Origin: Antarcticimicrobium sp.
GTDB lineage: Bacteria > Pseudomonadota > Alphaproteobacteria > Rhodobacterales > Rhodobacteraceae
Length of the DNA stretch: 64,000 nt
Direction: 5' to 3'
NCBI RefSeq assembly: GCF_029212575.1
Contig: NZ_JARGPK010000095.1
Span: forward strand, 62,001 to 126,000
Shown here: piece by piece, positions 10,055 through 17,608 of the stretch
How the letters are laid out: each line of letters starts with the position of its first letter
How positions within the stretch are numbered: position 1 is the first letter of the stretch
The notes under the pieces: model-generated
Databases searched by the model: none
What the model saw: only the letters and a program-made list of their open reading frames with translations
What the model was told of the DNA's origin: nothing
Position numbers and translations under genes: made by a program

Positions 10055-10460
10055 CACTCATCTCCTCGCCCGTAATGCGACTATGGGTCAAAGCGGTTCC
10101 GATCCGCGATCGGTCGTCCTGCGCCCGGACCTTTTCAAAAAACACGTCGTCGTTTCGCATGGGTATCGGACCATTCTATGGCGCGGATCGGAACGAATTA
10201 AGGTTTTGTGACACGCCCGCCAGCTTCGACAACAATTCGGCTGTGAACGGGAAACAGTCCCGCGCAAGCTGTGCTGATTGATTTCGCCGCAGCGCCAAAT
10301 GCGGCGTGGGCTGCGCGCGCCGACCTGATTCGAGAAAGACCGCAGACCACATCTTGAAGTTTCCCAATTCTCGCCAGAATCCGCTGATAGCCCTGCCTCG
10401 ACAAGGACGGCCCGCGCCCCCGCGCGCGCCCGGCCGGGCCCAGGTAACGAGGATAAGAGC
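10055..10460. other. Divergent intergenic region with a 13-bp inverted repeat
   Basis: 406 bases without a supported gene, between the repeat protein (minus) and the kinase-like gene (plus). It holds a perfect inverted repeat, GTTCCGATCCGCG at 10096-10108 and its complement at 10182-10194, separated by 73 bases. The region is less GC-rich than its flanks (for example GAATTAAGGTTTTGTG near 10195) and must contain the promoters for both directions. No clear -35/-10 pair could be assigned. Confidence 0.6.
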
Positions 10461-11498
10461 ATGGCGAGTGGAAAGACCAACAACACCCGGCTGAAACAGA
10501 TCGTGGACACCGCCGAGGCCTATTTCGGCCTCAAGGTCCTCAAGGTTACCGCACCCGGCGGCAAGGGGCGGTCGAGCTTTCGCCTGCACTTCCGTGATGG
10601 CGACATGATCGCCACGCTGCGCCCCAATTTCCGCCGCACCCACCTGGAGGCGCATGTGCTGCACAGCCTGTCGCGGTATTGCGACGACCTGCCCAGATGC
10701 CTTGGCGTGGTGGACGAGGTCATGTTCCAGTCCGACGTGGGCGCGCGGCGTCTGAATATGGAAATCGTGCGCCACGGAGCGAAGGGCAAGGCCGATCTCG
10801 CCGCCGAGGCGGTGGCAGCGATCTTCCGCATCCAGGCGGCGGCACGGCGCACCGACCTGGGCGAAATGATGCCGCATCTTGGCGTCAACCGCGACTGGAT
10901 CGAGAACTTCGTCGATGCCGTCGACGCGCTGCAACCCCACTCGGGCGGCCTCTCGAACCGGTTCGACCGGGCCGCCGCCTGCGCCGCCATCGACCGCCCC
11001 GCGCGGCAATTCGTGAAATGGGATTGCCGCTCGGGCAACGCCGCGCTGGACAGTGCGGACAAACTGCGCTGGTTCGATTTCGAATATGCCGGCATGCGCC
11101 ACGGGGCCGAGGATTTCGCCTGGCTGATCGGCGACGAGGCCTGGCCGCTGCCGCCTGAAACCATGCTCGCGGTCGTGACCGACGCCTTTGATCCCGGCTG
11201 CGGCGAGGATCTTGACGACTACCTCGATTACCTGTCGATCTACACCACCTTCCATTGCATCCAGCGTTTCAAGCTGATCGTGAAAGAGGCCAACAAGCGC
11301 GGCTGGCTGTCCAAGACCAAGGTGCGCAAGTTCGACGATGCCGGCGTTCACCCCGATTTTGCCGCGCAAATCTGCCGCGTCGGCGCCTATTTCGCCGCAC
11401 GGACCTCGCTGACGGCGCCCTTGGCGCGCAACTTCGAGGCCGCGCAGCGGGGCTTCGAGTCGCTCCTGCGCGACCAGCAGACCCGGAAAAGGGCCTGA
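10461..11498 (+). CDS. Aminoglycoside-phosphotransferase-like kinase with atypical catalytic loop
   Basis: 345 residues with an APH/choline-kinase-like fold. The catalytic loop reads KWDCRSGN (186-193), where Asp188 and Asn193 are kept but the usual His of HxD is Lys186. The Mg-binding Asp206 sits in WFDFEYAG. The N-lobe is short (from about residue 20 to 100). It begins a plus-strand pair with the acyltransferase-like gene 3 bases downstream, and both precede the polysaccharide genes, so it may phosphorylate a sugar or lipid precursor. An antibiotic-resistance role is unlikely. Whether it is active is open because of the His replacement. Confidence 0.7.
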   Translation: MASGKTNNTRLKQIVDTAEAYFGLKVLKVTAPGGKGRSSFRLHFRDGDMIATLRPNFRRTHLEAHVLHSLSRYCDDLPRCLGVVDEVMFQSDVGARRLNMEIVRHGAKGKADLAAEAVAAIFRIQAAARRTDLGEMMPHLGVNRDWIENFVDAVDALQPHSGGLSNRFDRAAACAAIDRPARQFVKWDCRSGNAALDSADKLRWFDFEYAGMRHGAEDFAWLIGDEAWPLPPETMLAVVTDAFDPGCGEDLDDYLDYLSIYTTFHCIQRFKLIVKEANKRGWLSKTKVRKFDDAGVHPDFAAQICRVGAYFAARTSLTAPLARNFEAAQRGFESLLRDQQTRKRA

Positions 11499-11501
11499 GC
11501 C

Positions 11502-12734
11502 ATGAAGGATGACATTCACACCTTGACGCAGACCCGTATCGAACTGGACGTCATTCGTGACTGGGCCGAATTCGAGGTTCTGGAGGCCCCTTGGAAGGCG
11601 CTGGAACGGCGCGACCCCATGGGCTCGGTTTTCCTGTCGTGGGAGTGGCTGGCGCAGGCGTTTCGCGCCCATCCCGGGCGCTGGCTGGTGGTCGTGGCCT
11701 ATCGCGGCGACCGTCTCCTGGGCCTGCTGCCGCTGAAGACCCGCGTGCACTGGAGCAGCTCGCAAAACGCTTTCGAGACCGAGATCGAGGCCGGCGGTCG
11801 GCTGATCTGGAGCGAATACACCGGCATCCTCTGCGATCCGGCGGCGGAGGACGAGGTGATCGCCGCATTGGCGCGGCGGGTACAGGCGCTGCCCTGGGCG
11901 CGGTTGTCGCTGCGCTATGTCGATCCGCCCGCGCGCGCCGATGCCTTCCTGACTGCGTTTCCCGATCGCCGGTTCTCGGTGCGTCGGCGCGACTATCGCA
12001 TCAATGGCGGCAAGACCGACAACCTGGTTTGCCCCAGGGCGGCGCTGCCCGACAGCTATGACGCCTGGCTGGAGGGTTTGCCCAGCAAGAACACCCGCCA
12101 GAAAATCCGTCGCTTCACCCGTCGTTATCTCGACAGCGGCGAGATGCGGATCGAGACCGCCGGCACCGGAGATGACACCGCCCGCGATCTGGACCACCTG
12201 CTGCGCCTCTGGCTGGAGAAATGGGCCGGACCGAAAGGGCAGGGAGCCGCCGAGCGGGTGGCGGCGAACTATCGCGAGGTTCTGGTCGCGGCGCAGCAAC
12301 TCGGGCTGCTTCATCTGCCGGTCCTCTGGCAGGGCAACCGCCCGCTGGGGGCGTTGGGCCATGTGGTGGACCCGAGGGCAGGGCGAATGAATTTCATCGT
12401 CGCCGGGCGGGACCTGGCCGCGGATGCGCCGCACATCGGGCTGCTCCTGCACGCCGGGAGCATCCGCTGGGCCATCGAGAACGGCTATCGCACCTATGAT
12501 TTCTGCCACGGCGACGAAGCCTACAAGTTCAGCTACGGCGCCGAGCCGCATCGGGTCGGATACATCGCGCTGCGCCGGCGCAGCGCCGACCGGAGCACGC
12601 CGCGTTTCGACCGGCTCAACACCGCCGAGGCGCTTCACCGCACGCAGGCGATGATCGAGGCGGGGCAGGGCGACCGTGCGGCGGCGGCCTGCCGTCAACT
12701 GGCGTCGGTGGTTGCGCGCGCCACAACGGGCTGA
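11502..12734 (+). CDS. CelD/BcsL-family GNAT-like acyltransferase
   Basis: 410 residues. The central and C-terminal part (about 185-370) has the pattern of the CelD/BcsL acetyltransferases found in polysaccharide loci: SKNTRQKIRRFTRR, then LWLEKWAGPKG, and a C-terminal block YDFCHGDEAYKFSYG. Cytoplasmic, no signal peptide. Expected to transfer an acyl group to a sugar or lipid precursor of an exported polysaccharide. Starts 3 bases after the kinase-like gene, so the two are translationally close. The acyl donor and acceptor are not predictable. Confidence 0.78.
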   Translation: MKDDIHTLTQTRIELDVIRDWAEFEVLEAPWKALERRDPMGSVFLSWEWLAQAFRAHPGRWLVVVAYRGDRLLGLLPLKTRVHWSSSQNAFETEIEAGGRLIWSEYTGILCDPAAEDEVIAALARRVQALPWARLSLRYVDPPARADAFLTAFPDRRFSVRRRDYRINGGKTDNLVCPRAALPDSYDAWLEGLPSKNTRQKIRRFTRRYLDSGEMRIETAGTGDDTARDLDHLLRLWLEKWAGPKGQGAAERVAANYREVLVAAQQLGLLHLPVLWQGNRPLGALGHVVDPRAGRMNFIVAGRDLAADAPHIGLLLHAGSIRWAIENGYRTYDFCHGDEAYKFSYGAEPHRVGYIALRRRSADRSTPRFDRLNTAEALHRTQAMIEAGQGDRAAAACRQLASVVARATTG

Positions 12735-12754
12735 CCGGTTCCGTACGTTTTCGC

Positions 12755-12776
12755 GGCCGGATCGTACGATCCGGCC
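12755..12776. terminator. Bidirectional hairpin between convergent genes
   Basis: A perfect 22-base palindrome with 11-base arms (GGCCGGATCGT and its complement) between the stop codons of the acyltransferase (12734) and dgoK (12784). The position between convergent genes fits a bidirectional terminator although no long T-tract flanks it. Confidence 0.6.
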
Positions 12777-12783
12777 CGCCGGG

Positions 12784-13653
12784 TCAGCCCGCCGCGATCC
12801 GCCGCCGCGCGGCGGTGAACCCGGCCAGTGTCATCCGCTCCTCGTCGGTTCGGGCCACCGGCACGCCCTGCCGCACCAGCGCGGCGGCGTAACGGTTCGC
12901 GGTATCGTCCGGCGCGATCAGCGCGACCTGCTGCCCCAGCCAATAGGGTCGCGCCGCGGCCAGTTCCGCCCCGATCAAAAGCCCGTGCAGCCGCGCGCGG
13001 GCTTCGCTGCCTGGCAAACCCTCCAGGGTGGCCATGGCGCGGATCTCGGCCAGCCCCGACGCCAGCCTTTCGGGCCGTGACATCGCGGTGTCGAGCGCGT
13101 CGGCGAAGGCGTCGTCGTCCCATTCGGTGCCGGTCAGACGCGCATGCAGAACGGGGGTGACGGCCAGCGCATCCGCTGCGACGCCGGTCAGGAAACTCTG
13201 GAAACTCACCACCTCCTCGGCGCTGACCTGGGCCCAGTGGGTGAGCGGGCCGGACAGGCAGATCACCCCGTCCCAGCCCGGGTTGAGGGCAAGAAATCCG
13301 GCGATGCGGACCTCGTCCCCCTGCATCAGGGCCGGCGGGCTGTTCTGCCGCAGGCCGGGCAGGGCATGGGCGTTGGTCCCGGCCTGCCGCTGCGGCTGGA
13401 TCTGGCCGGGTTTCACGGGCACCGCCACCGGCGCCGGAGGGCCGGACAGCCCGCAGATCACTGCCGGGGCGCCGTCTGCCGGCGTGCCGAGACGCTTTAT
13501 CAACGCGTCGGCGTGCTGCCGGTCCGGCACCTCTGGCGGTGGCGTGAGTGTGGCGCGGGCCGAGACGGCCCCGCCCCGAAGCAGCCAGGCCCGCGCCCGT
13601 CCCGGCGCGAGATCGACGGCGCACCAGGGGCGCGCATCGGAAACATCCGTCAT
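12784..13653 (-). CDS. dgoK: 2-dehydro-3-deoxygalactonokinase
   Basis: 289 residues of the DgoK family: N-terminal WCAVDLAPGRARAWLL, a short substrate region, GDEVRIAGFLAL, and WDGVICLSGPLTHWAQV with the typical SGP(L/T)H(S/T)xW loop. It phosphorylates 2-keto-3-deoxygalactonate in galactonate (De Ley-Doudoroff) catabolism. The aldolase partner is not in the window. It follows an EthD-family gene by 9 bases in the same direction, so the two form a small operon within the polysaccharide region. Length is normal for the family. Confidence 0.85.
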   Translation of the reverse strand: MTDVSDARPWCAVDLAPGRARAWLLRGGAVSARATLTPPPEVPDRQHADALIKRLGTPADGAPAVICGLSGPPAPVAVPVKPGQIQPQRQAGTNAHALPGLRQNSPPALMQGDEVRIAGFLALNPGWDGVICLSGPLTHWAQVSAEEVVSFQSFLTGVAADALAVTPVLHARLTGTEWDDDAFADALDTAMSRPERLASGLAEIRAMATLEGLPGSEARARLHGLLIGAELAAARPYWLGQQVALIAPDDTANRYAAALVRQGVPVARTDEERMTLAGFTAARRRIAAG

Positions 13654-13662
13654 AGAAGGGCC

Positions 13663-13971
13663 TTACGCGATCACTTCGCCCACGAGGATCTGCGGCTGCA
13701 CATTGGTGAAATTGGCCACATCCGCCATCACCGGCCCCGAGGCCCGCATTGCCGCATCCATTGCCGCCGCATCGGCGAAGACCATCGTGGCCACGGCAAA
13801 ATGGCCCGGCGGCATGTCCGGCCCGCCCGCGAGCCCCCTTGTCACCAGCGTGCGGTCGATATGCGGCCCCATGTGCTCGGCCACCAGGGGCATGTGGGTG
13901 CCGAGGTAGTAGTCGAAGTCGAATTCGGTCCCTTTCGTGATCGGGTAGATGACCTGGAGCGATACAGACAT
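13663..13971 (-). CDS. EthD-family dimeric alpha-beta barrel protein
   Basis: 102 residues starting MSVSLQVIYPI; the ATG at 13971 is preceded by AAAGGAAA and is preferred over upstream in-frame starts. The pattern YPxxxGxxFDxDYYxxxHMPLV is that of EthD-family proteins (single ferredoxin-like domain, here Asp/His-containing), first known from ethyl tert-butyl ether degradation but widespread with unclear function. It precedes dgoK by 9 bases. A role in galactonate metabolism is only suggested by this neighbourhood. Confidence 0.8.
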   Translation of the reverse strand: MSVSLQVIYPITKGTEFDFDYYLGTHMPLVAEHMGPHIDRTLVTRGLAGGPDMPPGHFAVATMVFADAAAMDAAMRASGPVMADVANFTNVQPQILVGEVIA

Positions 13972-14507
13972 GCCGTTTCCTTTCGGGTTGCCGCGGCGCC
14001 GCACCGCGCGCGGGCAGGATGTCACAGCGGACAGGGGCGGGGCAAGGAAGCAGCGCCGGATGGTATCCGGCGGCTGGCGTCATCTCTGCCCCGGCCCGGT
14101 TACGGTCGGGGCGCTGAAGACAGGCATGGCGTTAACCGATTCTTGGACGGTTTTGGTTTCCTGAACATCAACAATTTTAGACTTTTCGCGGGATTGGTGC
14201 GGCAAGCATTTGAAAAATGTCTGTTTTTTGGGGGATCAAAAAAAATAGACAGACTGTTTCCGATGAAAATATTAAAACTATATGGAAGAGTGGTAAATTG
14301 AAACGTGGCGAAACCGGGACGAGATCACACCCGTTTTCGTCCGCGACGCGGCCGGGGCATCTGTGGGGGAAGGTCCGGCAACACGCTTCGCAACGCGCGC
14401 CCGGTCAAGCTGCTTTGACGGGCAAACGGACGTTTGGACGTGGGGTGGTGCGCAGAAAGGTCTGCGCGCGGGTCTGCGGTTATGTGCTGTGCTCAGGAGA
14501 GCCGACA
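13972..14507. other. Long intergenic region with AT-rich island before the ExoY-type gene
   Basis: 536 bases without a convincing gene. Bases about 14160-14300 are strikingly AT-rich for this window. The open frame that runs through it into the ExoY-type gene has an atypical composition (MSVFWGIKKN…) and is not supported. The island is the likely promoter and regulatory region of the polysaccharide operon and contains an A/T hairpin at 14218-14251. Confidence 0.6.
14218..14251. promoter_or_regulatory. AT-rich imperfect hairpin / operator candidate
   Basis: TGTCTGTTTTTT faces AAAAAAAATAGACA across a GGGGGATC centre, giving a dyad with one G-T pair, about 255 bases before the ExoY-type start. 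T-tracts of this kind are bound by H-NS-like or MucR/Ros-type regulators in alphaproteobacteria; that use here is inference. Confidence 0.4.
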
Positions 14508-15272
14508 ATGAGTTTGTATGACGACATGCGCAGCGAAGCCCTGCGTTTCCCCCCGAAGCCAACGGCGGTCGCAACACGGTTCATCGTGCCGAGGCCGGCC
14601 AATCTGGACAGACCTTTTCGCGTCCTCCCGGCGACGGCGCCGCAGGCGGTGACCGGGGATGCAGGATGGTATGTGCACTTTGGCAAACGCGCGTTGGACC
14701 TCGTGCTGGTCATCCTCACGCTTCCCGTATCGCTGCCGATCATCGCCCTGTGTGTACTGGCACTTTGGCTCGAAAGCGGCCTGCCGTTCTACTGGCAGGA
14801 CCGGATCGGGAAGGGCGGGCGCCGGTTCCGGATCGTCAAGCTGCGCACCATGGTGCGCGACGCCGATGCACAACTGGCCCGATACCTTGCCACCGATCCG
14901 GCGATCCGAGACGAGTGGAACCGGACGCAGAAGCTGCGCAACGATCCGCGCATCACCCCGGTCGGGAATATCCTGCGGGCGACATCGCTCGACGAGTTGC
15001 CGCAACTGTGGAATGTCATCAAGGGCGAGATGAGCCTGGTCGGACCGCGCCCGATGCTGCCCGAACAGGTCCGGCTGTACGGGGATGACAGCTGTTATGC
15101 CTCGGTGCGGCCGGGAATCACCGGCCTGTGGCAGGTCTCGGCCCGCAACGACAAGGAATTCAGCCATCGCGCCAGGGTCGATGTCGCCTATTGCCGGTCG
15201 CTGTCGCTGTGGCGGGATATCGTCCTGATGGTCCGGACAATCGGCGTCGTGCTGCGCCGGACCGGCATCTGA
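14508..15272 (+). CDS. ExoY-type undecaprenyl-phosphate sugar-phosphate transferase
   Basis: 254 residues from the ATG at 14508, chosen for its ribosome site aggaga (14495-14500). One membrane helix (about 62-86) precedes the bacterial sugar transferase domain with KLRTM (111-115), LDELPQLWNV (161-170), VGPRP (178-182) and PGITGLWQVS (202-211). It moves a sugar 1-phosphate (galactose- or glucose-1-phosphate class) from UDP-sugar to undecaprenyl phosphate and so starts repeat-unit assembly at the inner membrane. It leads a plus-strand operon with the P-loop protein and the Wzz-type gene. Confidence 0.92.
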   Translation: MSLYDDMRSEALRFPPKPTAVATRFIVPRPANLDRPFRVLPATAPQAVTGDAGWYVHFGKRALDLVLVILTLPVSLPIIALCVLALWLESGLPFYWQDRIGKGGRRFRIVKLRTMVRDADAQLARYLATDPAIRDEWNRTQKLRNDPRITPVGNILRATSLDELPQLWNVIKGEMSLVGPRPMLPEQVRLYGDDSCYASVRPGITGLWQVSARNDKEFSHRARVDVAYCRSLSLWRDIVLMVRTIGVVLRRTGI

Positions 15273-15312
15273 TGGGCTGTTTCCAGTTGGCTGATTGTTT
15301 GGAGGACGGGCT

Positions 15313-16194
15313 GTGAGGGACTATCTTGATGAGGATGCAGCCGCCGGCGGGTCCATGTTGTTTTCGCTGGCAAGGACGGGTGAAACGGAACGGATGACCG
15401 GCCAGGACCGAAGGATCTTCCGACGCAGGGCGGCGCGCGATACCTCTGACGGCAACTTGCCGTCGGTGCCGCGGATCAGCAACCTTCCGGCGACCCTGCC
15501 GGAGGCCTGGGACCGGCTGCGACGCGTCAGGATTGGCGGGCGCGATGCCCGCAGCGATCCCGCGCCGCTGGTCAGCCTGTACCGCGACGACCCGGCGGCA
15601 AGGTCGTTCGACCTGTTGCGCACCCGGATGAAACAGGCGCTGCGCACCCACGGCTGGCGCCGCGTCGCCATCGCCGCCCCGACGCCCGGATGCGGCACCA
15701 CCTTTACCGCGGTGAACCTCGCGCTCAGCCTCGCGCGGGTCCCGGGAACGCGCACCGTGCTGATGGACATGAACCGGCGCGATCCCGGCGTCGCCCGGAT
15801 GATGGACATGCGCGGACTCGGCGACATGGAGGGGTTTCTTCGCGGCGACATTTCGGCCGAGGAGCACATGGTGCGCTGTTGCGACGGCCTCGCGCTGGGC
15901 CTTGCCGACGCGCCGGACCGCAACGCGGCGGAAACCCTGCATGATCCGCTTTGCGCCCGTGCCCTGGACGACATGATCCTGACGCTCGATCCCGACGTGG
16001 TGCTTTACGACCTGCCGGCGATCCTGTCGTGCGACGATGCCGCGGCCTTTCTGCCGCAGATCGACGCGCTGCTGCTGGTGGCCGACGGCACCCAGACCAC
16101 CGCCGAGCAGATCCGCGCCTGCGAGGATATCCTGGGCGATCATGTCGAGCTTCTCGGGGTGATCCTGAACCGGGCCCGCGGCGGCGGCCGCTAA
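15313..16194 (+). CDS. CpsD/BY-kinase-like P-loop protein with degenerate Walker A
   Basis: 293 residues from a GTG at 15313, preceded by ggagga (15300-15305). The C-terminal half (about 115-290) matches the cytoplasmic domain of bacterial tyrosine kinases: VAIAAPTPGCGTTF at the Walker A position, VLMDMNRRDPG at Walker A' (149-159), and VVLYDLPA at Walker B. The Walker A lysine is absent (GCGTT instead of GEGKS) and no terminal Tyr cluster is present. It therefore may not be a kinase, but it probably pairs with the Wzz-type membrane protein encoded 111 bases downstream to control chain length or export. Confidence 0.75.
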   Translation: MRDYLDEDAAAGGSMLFSLARTGETERMTGQDRRIFRRRAARDTSDGNLPSVPRISNLPATLPEAWDRLRRVRIGGRDARSDPAPLVSLYRDDPAARSFDLLRTRMKQALRTHGWRRVAIAAPTPGCGTTFTAVNLALSLARVPGTRTVLMDMNRRDPGVARMMDMRGLGDMEGFLRGDISAEEHMVRCCDGLALGLADAPDRNAAETLHDPLCARALDDMILTLDPDVVLYDLPAILSCDDAAAFLPQIDALLLVADGTQTTAEQIRACEDILGDHVELLGVILNRARGGGR

Positions 16195-16305
16195 CAGGCG
16201 GAGTCGCCTTAGTTTCGCCCGCTTGCTATGATCTTTTCCAGGAAAGGCCCGGTCAGCGGGCGGTGCGGGGCCAGGGCACTGGCCGCGCGGAACTGAGGTG
16301 GGGCG

Positions 16306-17583
16306 ATGGGGCCGGTACACTCTTTGGCGGATGTTCTCGACATGGTGCGCCGGCGCGCCTGGGTGATCCTGTTGGTGGCGATCCTGGGGTGTGCGATCTC
16401 GGTCCTTTTCGCACTCGCCCAGCGGCATCTGTACCGGGCAACCGAGGTGATTCAGGTGGTCCAGCCCAAGGTCGCCGGCGAATTGGCGCGCAGCACGATC
16501 GAAGGGTCAGCGGCGCGGCGGCTGGAGTCGATCGAGCAGCGGGTGATGGCACGGGACAGCGTGCTTGAGGTGATCGCGCTGTTTGATCTCTATTCCGATG
16601 TTCCGGCAATGACGCCCAGCGAAAGGGTGGATGCGCTGCGCGAGGCCGCCACGATCCGGCTGACCGCCGCCGCCGGCAACGGCCACGACGGGTCGGTGTC
16701 GATCCTGACCGTCACCGCCGAGATGCCGACCCCGGAGCAGGCCCGGCAGATTGCCCATGAGTTCGCCCGGCGCACGATCCGCCTGAGCCGCGAGAGCCGG
16801 CTGGAGAAGGCGCGCGAGACGCTTGCCTTCTTTGCCGCGCGCGAGGACACGCTGCGCCAGCAGGTCGAGCGGATCGAGGACGAGATGACCGCCTATCGCA
16901 GGGCCAACGACCTGGCGATGCCGGGGACGCTGGACTTTCGCCGCGATGAGGTCGCCGGGATCAACCAGGAATTGCTGACCATCGCGCGCGAGCGCATCCG
17001 GATCGAGCGGGCGGCGGAACAGGCCCGCCAGACCGAACGCCAGGCCACCGCCGATCGCATGCAGGCCGACTTCAATGCCCAACTCGCCACGCTGGATGCG
17101 CAGGTGCGGCTGCTGGAGGGGCGCAAGGCCGAACTGGAAAGCTCGATCGAGACCTCACCGCAGACCGAGCGGCAGATCGGCGCCTTCGAAAGCCAGCTGA
17201 CCGGGCTCCGCGCCGAACTGGAGGTGGCCTCGGCGCGCCGCACCGAAGCCGAGGTGGGATACCGGCTGGAAACCCAGGGACAGGGCGAGCAACTGACGGT
17301 GATCGAGCCGGCGATTGCGCCCACCTATCCCTATACCCCCAGCCGCAAGAAAATGGTCATGGCCGGGGCCTTCGCCAGCCTGCTCGCGGCGCTGGCAGTG
17401 GCGCTTGGGCTCGAGGTTCTGAACCCGGTGATGCGGACCGCGTCACACATGGAGCGTGACCTGGGGATCAAGCCGGTGGTCTCGGTGCCGCGCCTTAACC
17501 CGCGTCGCTACCGGCGCGGGCTCTGGGCGCGGCTCTGGCGCCGGTCGCCGCGACGGGACGCCCCGGACCGCGCCGCGTTCTGA
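16306..17583 (+). CDS. Wzz/GumC-type polysaccharide chain-length determinant
   Basis: 425 residues. Membrane helices at about 19-40 and 347-367 bracket a periplasmic domain with strongly helical, coiled-coil-forming sequence (about 165-310), and the C-terminal cytoplasmic tail is Arg-rich. The motif PYTPSRKK before the second helix is the usual PxxPxxP-type element of PCP proteins. It should form the oligomeric inner-membrane component that sets chain length or couples polymerisation to export. It lies downstream of the degenerate BY-kinase-like gene in the same direction. Confidence 0.85.
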   Translation: MGPVHSLADVLDMVRRRAWVILLVAILGCAISVLFALAQRHLYRATEVIQVVQPKVAGELARSTIEGSAARRLESIEQRVMARDSVLEVIALFDLYSDVPAMTPSERVDALREAATIRLTAAAGNGHDGSVSILTVTAEMPTPEQARQIAHEFARRTIRLSRESRLEKARETLAFFAAREDTLRQQVERIEDEMTAYRRANDLAMPGTLDFRRDEVAGINQELLTIARERIRIERAAEQARQTERQATADRMQADFNAQLATLDAQVRLLEGRKAELESSIETSPQTERQIGAFESQLTGLRAELEVASARRTEAEVGYRLETQGQGEQLTVIEPAIAPTYPYTPSRKKMVMAGAFASLLAALAVALGLEVLNPVMRTASHMERDLGIKPVVSVPRLNPRRYRRGLWARLWRRSPRRDAPDRAAF

Positions 17584-17608
17584 CCCGCGCCTGCGGGGGC
17601 CGCGACGA

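Noticed and set aside
12784-13971. dgoK and EthD-family genes as part of polysaccharide synthesis
   Set aside because: Their families belong to galactonate and hydrocarbon-type metabolism; location between polysaccharide genes alone does not support a biosynthetic role.
14217-14507. N-terminal extension of the ExoY-type protein through the AT-rich island
   Set aside because: The residues are unlike any transferase and unlike neighbouring codon use; the ATG at 14508 has a clear ribosome site.
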